From positions 1 to 13,636 of the forward strand of contig JADGJL010000803.1 in the NCBI GenBank assembly GCA_027600665.1: a stretch of DNA of 13,636 nucleotides. Reading direction: 5' to 3'. The notes under the pieces were generated by a model. It did not search any database. It had not been told where the DNA came from and saw only the letters and a list, made by a program, of their open reading frames with translations. The DNA is from Irineochytrium annulatum. Its lineage: Eukaryota > Chytridiomycota > Chytridiomycetes > Chytridiales > Chytridiaceae. The position numbers and the translations under genes were made by a program. Shown in pieces: positions 1 through 9,400 of the stretch. Each line of letters starts with the position of its first letter. The first letter of the stretch is position 1.

Positions 1-1417
1 TCGACCGCCGCCTCCTCCAACCCCACTACCTCCTGGCCCACCCCTAAATCCGCCTCCAGGACGAGGAGGACCGCCGTAAGGCCCTATGGGGTCAAATCTC
101 GCACCAGGCGGCACAGCACCTCGCGGAAGACGCGGGTTTCCCGGCCCCCCGCTGTAAAAATCATCATCCCCACCACGCCCGAACCCCGGTTGTCCAAACA
201 TCGGATGATCGGGCCCAACAAACATTCCACCGCCAGGGTGCATCCCCCCTCCAAGCGAGCCCAACCCTCTGGCCCTGTAGGTTCGTTCAGCGTTATGCCT
301 TCCAAAAACAAGAAACCTACCTCATCTCACCGGCCGAGAACGGATCCAAATCCACGTCTCCGATCGCAAAGGGGTTCCTCCCAAACCCGGGCGGCCCAAA
401 ATCGTCCTCCCCGTACGGATTATGCCTCCCTCCGGGATATCCTGGCATCGGCCGACGCGGCGGACCGAAGCTCGGATCCCGGAGCGGATCGTCCTCGTAC
501 TCCCTGCGCCTTCGCTCGGCGTCGGGGTTCCTGTCGGCGTGCGGGCGAACGCCCGGCCCGGCGCCCTCGGCCTGGGCCGTTATGGGCTCGTACCCGTCCT
601 TCAGGAGCGCGGGCGCTACTTGGTCGATGATCTGGGTCTTGAATTTGAAGATGAGGTCGTCGACGACTTGCGGGGAGGTGAAGAGGTCCGGCAGCGGGTT
701 CGGGCTGTCCATCGTTGGCGTCTTCATAAGCGCATTATTAGATTAACGAGAAATATGCAGAAATCACGAACCAGAGGAAGAACGGCAGACGTGGAGATAA
801 GCGAGGGTAAAAGAAAATCAAGGGTATGGAGCTTGTTGTCCTGGACCGCGAGGCAGTGCACGAGCAGCCGGTCCGCAATCTTGACGCCCTTGAGCAGAAA
901 GGTCAAAGAAGATCGAGGGTGCGTGTAGCGCTGCGAGAAGGTGTCGCCCGTCTGGTTCCAATGGGGTGGAAGCTTCGACTGAGAGGGCTTGTGCATAGCA
1001 TCCTCCAACGCCGACGGCTCTGCAATAAACTCAGAATGCATCCAAGGATCAAAATAGATAGAAATGCTCACCCTTCGACGGCTCCATCTGCCTCTCGCCC
1101 AGCCCGACGAACTTGAATCCAAGGCTCAAGAGCACGCCATGCAGGGTCAGGAACACCACGTCCGCCGCTGAGTTAAGCTGCGATCCTGCGTACAACTCCG
1201 GATCCGCGACAACCTGCTCCGAAGCCGCCGAGGAGGATGCCGCCGAAGAGGACGTTCCCTGGCCCTCCGGAGTGGACTCGACGGATGTGGTGGCCGGCTT
1301 CGGTCGCGACGGCCGGATCGACTCGAACGCAAAATTCAGGACGACGTCGCTCTTTAAGGCGGCCCCATTGCTGGCGATGGCCAGGTCGGCGTCGCGGTCG
1401 GTTGCTGACGCGGACAT
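1..1417 (-). CDS. PSMF1: PI31-like proteasome regulator, four exons, 3' end off the window
   Basis: PI31 binds the 20S proteasome and modulates its assembly or activity in cytosol and nucleus. Exons read 1417-1072, 1019-about 817, 721-321 and 274-1 (open at the edge). Introns 1071-1020 (gtgagc..gcag) and 320-275 (gtaggt..acag) are clear; the second joins phase 2 and restores frame. The first two exons match the N-terminal FP domain: a 'DVVFLTLHGVLLSLGFKFVG' helix, then 'LPPHWNQTGDTFSQRY' and 'SLTFLLKGVKIADRLLVHCL'. Exon 3 carries 'QVVDDLIFKFKTQIIDQV' and 'IGDVDLDPF'; exon 4 carries the family signature 'GGGMFVGPDHPMFG' and 'RLPRGAVPPGARFDPIGP', ending in a Gly-rich tail. The C-terminal proteasome-docking residues lie outside. 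The exon 2/3 splice (722-816) lacks a good donor: GTTCTT at 783 is the best in-phase option. The start at 1417 is the first ATG, in a weak context. Confidence 0.9.
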
Positions 1418-1600
1418 AGATCAGAGCGAAACTTTGACTTCGCAGTTGCAATCCTCAAAAACCTTGGATCACACATAGGAATAGTCGTTAGTTGATCGAG
1501 GACTATTAATCATAAGTCAGGAGATAATGGTACAGCAAAGCATAAATATTGAAGCTGATCATCCTCTAACTTCACATAAACCATTAACCACGACAGGACT

Positions 1601-1639
1601 GCAAAGGTAGCCACCGCGACAGCCTAACGTTACCTTTGC
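1601..1639. repeat. 9-bp perfect inverted repeat with 21-base loop
   Basis: Arms gcaaaggta (1601-1609) and tacctttgc (1631-1639) are exact reverse complements. The loop holds the palindrome taacgtta across its right edge. It lies between the relic reading frame and the PI31 promoter. It could be a dimeric protein-binding site, or chance. Confidence 0.35.
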
Positions 1640-1667
1640 TATCTATTGTCTTTCTCGCCAAAACCCC

Positions 1668-1995
1668 TCATGGGTCGCGTGCGCATATAAATCCCTTGTT
1701 GTCGCCGTCCACGTTATAAACGTACGCGTTGGAGAGGACATGAAAAGCTGAGGGATCGGCAGGATGCCAACGTGTTGCAGGGGACATAGCCCTCAATGTG
1801 ACCGACGTGGTAGCCGGTCATCATATACGTAACCGCCGTGGTCGACGCGAAGTTCATAGCCATGCAAACGGCGACTGTTTGGCGAGGAGCAGTGCGGCAG
1901 TCGAGCTGGCCGTAGTAGTTGACCTCGTCACCGTAAATTCTGCCCCGGGAGCAGATGGTGAAGGTTGGGTCGATACACAAAAGGTAACTGGCGCG
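1668..1995 (-). pseudogene. Cysteine-containing gene relic of unknown family, truncated and apparently frameshifted
   Basis: The minus strand is open from just after a TAG (1998-1996) to a TAA at 1716-1714, with strongly C-ending codons (ATC GAC, TGC, TAC TAC GGC CAG CTC GAC TGC) like the real genes here. It reads 'CIDPTFTICSRGRIYGDE', then 'VNYYGQLDCRTAPRQTVAVC' and 'YMMTGYHVGHIEGYVPCNT'. Downstream coding character switches to the next frame: 'HPADPSAFHVLSNAYVYNVD' and 'GDNKGFICARDP', ending at TGA 1670-1668. The frame change is worth one extra base near 1760-1770. There is no ATG start, and upstream DNA is occupied by the 5' part of DJ-1 on the other strand. Evenly spaced cysteines suggest an extracellular protein. 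I do not recognise the family. An alternative is the last exon of a live gene with a very short intron. Confidence 0.45.
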
Positions 1996-2041
1996 CTAGT
2001 CCGCCGGTGGCATCACCGATTTTCGCACCCTTAGGGCTGGA

Positions 2042-2128
2042 ATGACTTCTCGAGCACTTTTGAGGCTGCCTGATCTGTCGGCGAAGTTGGCGAAGCGTCA
2101 AAGTTGTTTGAATCCACTCATCGACAAT
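2042..2128 (+). other. Possible alternative N-terminal extension of DJ-1
   Basis: An in-frame ATG at 2042 (G at -3) opens 29 codons into the canonical DJ-1 start with no stop. The extension begins '[19 protein letters not shown]'. It is rich in Arg, Lys, Leu and Ser with one acid in the first 19 residues, as expected of a mitochondrial presequence. It may instead be 5' leader that happens to be open. Confidence 0.35.
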
Positions 2129-2837
2129 ATGACAAAGACGTGCCTCGTCCCCATCGCGCCCGGCTCGGAGGAGATCGAGGCCGTCGTGATAATTGACACA
2201 TTGAGGAGGGCCAAGATCGATGTCACGGTCGCGTCCGTGACGGGAACGAAGGAAATCGCCGCGTCGCGCGGCGTCAACTTGGTGGCGGATGTCCTGATCT
2301 CGGAGTGCAAAGGGAAGACATACGACATGATCGCACTCCCTGGTTAGTTTCCTTTTTGCCTATTAAGAGATCGCGCATCTTATTCCACTTGTGCTGTGGT
2401 GGATTCCATGCCATAATTTTACTTTCGAATTGAAAGGAGGAATGCCCGGCGCCGCGAACCTTCACGCCAACGAGACGCTCCACGACCTCCTCAACGCGCA
2501 AGAGTCCCAGCAGCGGTGGTTCGCGGCCATCTGCGCGGCCCCGGCCGTCGTCCTCGCGGCCCACGGCCTTCTCGAGGGCAGGAAGGCCATCTGCTACCCC
2601 GGCTTCGTCGAAAAGCTGCCCGAGGCCTCACGAGCGCCAGGTGCGGGGGACAAGACGGGAGCGCCCGATGTGGTCGTGTCCAAGAAGTGCATCACGTCGA
2701 GGGGCCCAGCGACGGGGCTGCCGTTCGCGCTCACGCTTGTGGCCGTGTTGGCGGGGACGGAGACTGCGAGGACCGTCGCGGAAAGCATGCTGACGGAGTT
2801 CAAGGTCCCGACGGTATCGGACCACAACTTCGCGTGA
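2129..2837 (+). CDS. PARK7: DJ-1/PARK7-family protein, two exons
   Basis: DJ-1 superfamily (PfpI-like, alpha/beta flavodoxin-like fold), a small cytosolic and mitochondrial protein of oxidative and carbonyl stress defence; members act as redox sensors and methylglyoxal (glyoxalase III-type) enzymes. Exons 2129-2342 and 2437-2837 flank a 94-base intron (gttagt..aaag, phase 1) that interrupts the conserved LPGG loop. The product is 204 residues, slightly longer than human DJ-1 (189), with an extra loop near '[12 protein letters not shown]'. Landmarks: '[13 protein letters not shown]' with Glu17 (human Glu18), '[11 protein letters not shown]', nucleophile Cys104 in '[17 protein letters not shown]' (human Cys106), and the strand '[14 protein letters not shown]'. 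Tyr125 occupies the place of human His126. The start at 2129 has A at -3. An in-frame ATG at 2042 would add 29 residues. It is divergent from PI31 and convergent with the large gene. Confidence 0.95.
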
Positions 2838-3479
2838 ACGAGGGATTGAAGGAACTGATGGCGGGCTGTTGGTTGTGATTGTGGAGGGAAGAGCTCATAG
2901 GTTGCCTGCTGGATGCAATTAAGGTTGAATGTTGTTTCGTATTGTGCTACTACGGCCTCTTTGTATATTTAACGGCCAGCATGCCTGTAGTTCATAGCTA
3001 CCATGTCAATCTCATTAGTGCTGCAATTTACTGATATGGGTAGTTCATAAATAAACCCACTTGAGAACAAGAGATGGAAACTCTCTCCTGCGTAGTGCAT
3101 AGCGTTTTCAGAAACAAGACCCGTTATCCCTAGATTCATGGCAGTTACGAAGAACAGCTTTATTCGCATTGCCCGAATCATAGATGGCGATAGAAAGGAA
3201 GCAAAGTTATTGGATGCCGGTGATTCAATAGCTTGCCTTAAAACAAATGGGAAATGAAACTAGTAAGAGAGGTAATAACCTTGGCATGCAGGTTTAGCAA
3301 GATAGTAATACTTGGCAGGACTTCAAATGGGGACATGAAATGGTTAGGGAGAGGAAACGTTTGAACGCTCTTTTCACGAGGCAACTCTAGCGTGATAGTA
3401 ATAGTTCCAAGAAACAAAACAGGGGAAAATGTGACCAAAATGGACATGAGAGAAGGAAGGACCAAAATGGGTTAAAAGA
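2838..3479. other. AT-rich convergent 3' region without a supported gene
   Basis: This stretch separates the stop codons of DJ-1 (plus) and the large modular gene (minus). It is AT-rich, and its open frames (up to about 75 codons) have no coding-like codon use. It must hold both 3' untranslated regions. The only structure noted is a pair of 11-base direct repeats close to the minus-strand stop. Confidence 0.6.
3433..3470. repeat. Pair of 11-base direct repeats in the 3' region of the large gene
   Basis: The word gaccaaaatgg occurs at 3433-3443 and 3460-3470, 27 bases apart. On the transcript of the large gene this reads ccattttggtc twice within about 50 bases of the stop codon. Confidence 0.4.
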
Positions 3480-6400
3480 TTAAACGATCTTGGATGCCGG
3501 GTGCTCATCATCCGGCTTGGACGACGACGTAGCCTTGGTAATTGTAGAAACAACGGACCCGCCGGCGTGGATAGCGGTGGCACCGACGGCCTCGGCTCCC
3601 TCCATCACCGTCTCGGTTAGCTGGGTGAACCAGCTCTTCCGCTTTGGGATCGTCACTTCAGCCATGAGCGACGACGAACTTGGCTCGGGCACATCCACAA
3701 CGACCGGGGTTTCCGGTCGGGGCTCCACGGGTGAATCCACCACAACCGCGATCTCCTCCTCGGCGAGTGCGTACGCCGGCGATGCCGGCTCCTCTGCGTC
3801 CTCCATTCCCACAATCGGCGCCAGCATCGCCGCCACCTCCTCTACCGCCTTTTTCGGCACACTCCAGAGATATCCAAGGCCCCACCCGCTGCCGCCGGAC
3901 GCCTTGGTCGCGGCGGCGGCCTCCTTCCTCGCGAGCGTTGGCGCCACATTCTCCACAAACGACGTCGCGCCTACGGCCGAGATCGTTTCCACCACCCCCC
4001 TAAGGGCCGCCGACGCTTGCTCCGGTTCCTCTGGGGCGACGGCCTTCTTGATCGCTCCCAACTCCGTCGAGGTGACGAAGCTGCCGTCGTCCTTGCTCGG
4101 CAGCGCCGACAGGACCACTGCATCCGCGTCCGCGAACGAGGACGCGCTCACGGCGGTCGAGAACTCCGCCAGGTCAAATGTGGGCGCGATCTCCGTCACC
4201 GCGCGGACGAACCGGGTCCACCAGCCCTCGGGCGCGGCCGTCGACAGCCGGTTCGCCGCGACGACCTCGTGGACCGAGGCGTTGGAGTTCAGCGCGGGCA
4301 CTATTTCCTCAGTGAAGACCTTCGGACCCGCGATTCGGGCAACCTCGGCCGCGGTTTGGACGGCGGGGACAAGGGCGGAAGGGTTAGACGGGTCAACGGT
4401 GTAAGCGAGGGCGGGAACCTGCGCGAGGGTGATCTTCGCACCGCACGTGCTTAAGGTTTTAATGAGGGTCTCCGTCGTCATGGTCGTCTCAGCCGGTACG
4501 TCAGCGAGCGCCGCGGGGAAAGCCGGGAGGTTGAACGTCGGAGAGATCTCGATGACCTTCCGGATGAGACGGGTGAACCATCCTTCCGAAGCTGCCGTCT
4601 TGATACGGGCGACGAGCTCCTCCTGCAATTTGATCGAGTTTAGAACTGACATTTTCCATGCAGAAAAGCAGCAAATTCACTTTAGACTGAATTGACAGAG
4701 TGTCCGTCTCCGCGGCATTAGTATCTTCGACCGCGAAGATTGACCGATGGAAGTCCTCCACGCCGACGAGTTTAACGGTGTGGCCCCACTTCGCGATGAT
4801 GGCGTCGTGGTCCGCCTTTCCAGGTCCACAAAGAATAACCAGAAGTTGCTCCCACTGCGCCGACGAAAGGTCCAGCCCGCACTTGACAAGGTCCTCTCGG
4901 AGCGCTAACTTGGTGTAAGGGTGGAATGCGGACTCGTAGATCAAGCGCAAGAGGATCATGATGTCGAAGGATGCGCTCCAGCGCGTCGCTCTCGTGACAA
5001 ACTTGGTAAAGTCAAATCGGGAGGCTTGGGACACCTTCTTCGTGTAGATGACGAAGTACTCCATAATGGTGACCACATCCTCCCAGCGGATCGTCTTCGC
5101 TCTCTTCGTCCGCGTAACGGTGTAGAAAGCGCCGGTGGCTGTGGAGACAGTCTCGGCCTCCTCAAAGACGCTGATAAGTTCCTTAATGTGCTTAATGTGC
5201 TCCGCCCCTTTGCCGAAAAGCTCCTCCAACATCTCGACGTATTGTGTGCGCGGACCCTCAAAGCCAGCCCTCTTTAAATACACACAAGAGTGAGAAACAG
5301 AAATGTTTAATTCAAAAAAAAAAGAAAGAAAGAAAGAAAGGAAGAAAGAGAAGAGAAAAAAAGGAAAAAAAAAAGCCTTACGATGAACGCTTCCGAAATG
5401 GCGTCGTCCGTGACGTCCTTGATCTTCGAGATTTCGACGAAAAACCTGTCAATAGAGAACGCCGGGCTCGCGACAATCGCTTTTGCTTCGAACGCGCGCA
5501 AGTCGAAGTTGACGTTTTCCGACTCGATGTACAAGATGTATTCGACAACCCGCTGGCGGGTTGTGATCACGCGCTTCCTCTTGCTAATAAATGTGGTGCT
5601 TGTCGTCGTGGTCTTTCCACTCGCGACGGCAGTAGTCTTCTCAACCTCGGAGATGGTGTTATTGAACTCCTCCGGGCCGACGAGTTTTACGATATGGCCC
5701 CACTTCGCAAGAATAGCGTTGAAATCCGCCTTGCTCGCTCCGCATAAGACAATCAAAAGCTCCTCGAATTGCGCAGATGAGAGATCCAAGCCGCACTTGA
5801 CAATGTCCTCGTAGAGTGCCGACTGGGTGTACGGGTGGGCCGAGGACTCATAGATAAGGCGGAGAAGTATCACGATATCAAACGACGAGCGCCACTCCTT
5901 GGCCTTTGCGACGAAGGCTGAAAGATCGAACTTCGACGTAGTGGAGACCTTCTTCATGTGCGTGATGAAGTACTCCATAGTCGTCACTACTTCCTCGCGG
6001 CGGATCGTCCTCTTCGACTTCCTCGCGACAGTGTAGAACACACCGGTGGCCCCCGAGACGCTCTCAGCCTCCTCGAAGACGCTAATAAGTTCCCTGATAT
6101 GCTTTTTGTGCTCCGCCCCTTTGCCGAAAAGCTCCTCCAACATCTCGACGTGTTGTGTGCGCGGCCCATCAAAACCAGCCCTCTACAAGTTCACTCATGA
6201 GACGAGCTACTTCGGAATAGAAAGTAATACTTACTATAAACGCCTCCGATATTGCATCATCCGTGACCTCCGCAATTTTCGAAATTTCGGCAAAAAATGC
6301 CTCAGAGGAGAACGCTGAGCTTGCGGTCATCGCCTTTATCTCGAACGCACGCACATCGAAGCTGGCGTTCTCCGACTCGATGTAGTTGATATACTCGATG

Positions 6401-9400
6401 ACGCGCTGGCGGGTCGTGACAACGCGCTTCTTCCGGATGGCGGTTGAAGAGCTCGTCGTCGTGATCGGCAATGTCCCTCCCGCGACGACATCGGCGTCCT
6501 GAGCTGTTTTGACAACAGACTGCGGGGACGAAGCCGAAAGGGCTAAGCCGGCGTCGACGGCATCCGGAGCGACGACCTGTGTCTCGGTCGCAATATCCGT
6601 CTTCCTTGCGACCGCGTCGTCGCTGGCTAAAGCTGACAAGGGCGGCGCATAGGCTGCAGGCACGATTACCTCGCTGAACACCGTCGGCCCCGACGTCCGG
6701 GCAACGTCGGCGGCGACAGTGACAGCGGAGTACAGTTTCTCCGGTTCCGAAGGGTTTGCGGCTTCCGCTAAGGTCGGGAGATCTTTTTCTTGAATTGGCG
6801 CGTTGGCGGAAGCGAGGGCAGATAGAAGACCGTCTTGGGTAACCGGCAGGCCGGACGGAAGCGTTGCAAGGGCCAACGCAAATGCGGTTACGTCAAATGC
6901 AGGGGCGAAATCCTTGACCTTCCGTATCAACTTTGAGAACCAGCCTTCGGAACCGCCGCTGTTTAATTGGACAACAAGTCTCTCCTGAAATAAGCAGGTC
7001 AGCAATTTGCCAGTCTCAAAAGCAATACAGCAACGTCCACCCACCTTCTCATCATGCGAAAGAACCGAGGTCGCAACGGTAGCCTTCTTTGTCGCCGAGA
7101 CGCCGATCGCCGCATCTGCGCCTGTGACCGCGGCTGTCGATGCCGCAATCGCTTCGGCCACAGCATTCGGCTCCTGCTTTGCAGAGTTTCGCTTGAACAC
7201 GCTTTTAAATAAACCCTTCTTCAGATCCTTCCGGTCTGGAGACGACGTCGTGGAACCTGCTGGAGACGCACTACCGTCATCGAGCACGGAGCGGAAGACG
7301 GCCGTAAGCCCAGTGACGGACTCAACCTCCGCGAGCCTCTTGACCAACTCCGATATATGCTTCTTGTGGTTCGAACCCAATCCAAAGAGGGCATCAAGCA
7401 ACTCTAACTGCGTACCTGCGGGCGCATCTAAGCCGGCCGCCTAAAATATCAACATTAAGAGCGCGCCAAGAGTTTGTTCTCTAAAGTGGACTTACAGTCA
7501 GGGCCTCGGATAAGCTTGTGTCGTCAACGGCTTCCACCTTCGAGATCACTTGGAAGAACATATCGGTGTTAAAGGCGGGGCTCGCGACAATCGCCTTGTT
7601 CTCAAAACGCTTGATGTTGAACTCGGCTTTCTCGGTCTCGATGTAGGTCATATATTCGATTACCATCTGCTTGGTGGTAATGATTCTCTTCTTCCTTGTG
7701 ACAGCAGTCGCGCCAGCAGTAGCAGCTGCACCAACCGCGGCCACGCCGCCTGCAATTGCAGTAAGTTCGGTAGCATTCATGTGCGTGTGCGCTGGCGGAG
7801 TGGCCACGGTCGACGTCGTGACAGACGAACTCTTTATGGATGAATCCTGGTAGATATAGTTCGCCAAATTTAGGCACGACGTGACAAAAGGAACTATCAT
7901 AAGACCGTACCTTCATCTCACTTGAGCCCGGCTCGCGGTTTTCCATGGGCTTAGCAGCGTCCTCCCCCGTCGTGGGCAATATCCGTACCAGTTCATCCGT
8001 TTGCTCGTCCGGCCTCGAAGCCGCAGCTACTCCACCGGCCGCGGCGGCCATTCTTGAAGAGGCAATAGCGTCAGCGACGACGCTGGGCTCCTGTTTCGTT
8101 GAGGTCCTCTTGAACACAGTTTGCAGGAAGCCTTTCTTCTTCGTCGCATCTCTCCCATCGGGCGAAGGCGACGTGGAGGATAGCGACGCTTCAGTACCCT
8201 CCGTAGTCTGCTGCTTGTACGTCGCCGGTGCGGACGGGGTGGGGCCAGGCGAGGCAGAGTCTGAAGCCGCGACCTTCGTAGCACCAGCCGTCTCCTCAAC
8301 CTTCGCAGTCCCGGCAACAATAGCTCCGTCGACAGCCGCACCCCCAATCGCAGCCGCAACCTCTTCCGCCTTGACAACCGACGAGGACGCGCTTGCGCCT
8401 GCGACTGGTTGAGATGACTCCGAGGCAAGGACACCAGAAGGCAGGCTGGATGTCGAAGGAGGTAAGCTGCTCATTGGGAACGGCTCGCCAGGGTGGGATA
8501 GCTTCGTCGGGACAGCAACGGTCGACGACGAGGATTCCACAATCGTGTAGGGCTTCACCGCCGGCGTCCTAGCGTCAGGCGGAGTCCCGGTCATTGTCTC
8601 CGCTGCTTCCTGCTGGGCCGTAGGCGCTGACGGGCTCGTGACGAACTGGGTTGTCGTATCCTTGGTTATGGAACCAGAGGGAGAGGTACTTTCGTTATAG
8701 AGCACGGAGCGGAAAGCCGCCGTAACTCCGGTGACAGACTCAACCTCCTCGAGCCTTTGAACCAGCTCTATCACATGCTTCTTGTGGTCGGATCCGACTC
8801 CGAAGAGCTCATCCAACAACTCGGAGTGCATGTTAGCGGGCGCATCAAAACCAGCCGCCTGAATGGAAAAAGTTAGGCGCGACAAGAGCTGATTGATAAA
8901 CGTGGAGCGAGTACTTACAGTCAACGCTTCGGATATGCTTGCATCGTCCACAGCTTCCAATTTCGAAATCTCCTGGAAGAACTTATCTGTGTCAAAACCG
9001 GGGCTCGCGACAATTGCCTTGGTCTCAAATCGTTCAACATTGAACTCCGCTTGCTCGGCCTCAATGTAGGTCACATATTCGGTGACCATTTGCTTGGTAG
9101 TAATGATTCTTTTCCTCCTTGTGACGGGCCCCGCCGATGCAGCACCTGATGCCACCACCTTCGAATGCGATGTCTTCTTATTCTTCACAGCCCCGGTAAC
9201 ATTAGCTTCAGTGACAGCCTTACTCCCAATCGTAGCCGCAATCTCTCCCGCCTTCCAAGCCGATGAGGACGCGCCTGTAGCGGGGGCAGTGGCATCAGCA
9301 ATTGACGTCTTTGAGGCAGGAAGACCAGGCGGCGGGGTTGAAGGAGGACGCATGCTGCCCACCGCCGTTGGCTCGACTAGAGTTGATGCCGGAGACGAGG

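Larger units (their letters stand above)
1418..2041. other. Intergenic region between the divergent PI31 and DJ-1 genes
   Basis: The part next to PI31 (1418-1600) is AT-richer and should hold its promoter; a weak TATA-like stretch (gcataaatattg, about 1540-1551) lies 125 bases upstream of the start. Two short inverted repeats occur (1480-1486/1501-1507 and 1601-1609/1631-1639). The right half, 1668-1995, has coding-like composition and is listed separately. A gcatataaat motif near 1682-1691 lies too far from DJ-1 to be assigned to it. Confidence 0.5.

Noticed and set aside
190..630. Plus-strand Arg/Pro-rich open frame opposite PI31
   Set aside because: It is the shadow of the Gly/Pro/Asp-rich PI31 C-terminal half on the other strand.
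722..826. U12-type AT-AC intron in PI31 (ATACCCTT at 826)
   Set aside because: The donor resembles the minor-class consensus, but no AC or AG acceptor restores the reading frame and the branch-like site is poor.
2969..3465. Minus-strand open frames of 70-75 codons in the convergent region
   Set aside because: AT-rich, no codon bias like the true genes, no recognisable motif, and located where 3' untranslated regions are expected.
3490..4404. Plus-strand open frame of about 300 codons opposite the last exon
   Set aside because: Antisense to modules D3 and D4, whose residues repeat elsewhere on the minus strand. The plus reading is Ser/Thr/Ala noise.
4650..4652. ATG at 4652 as the start of a separate gene ending at 3480
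   Set aside because: Module D1 and D2 exons begin at the same residue after a cag acceptor, so the ATG most likely lies inside an intron. Not fully excluded without RNA.
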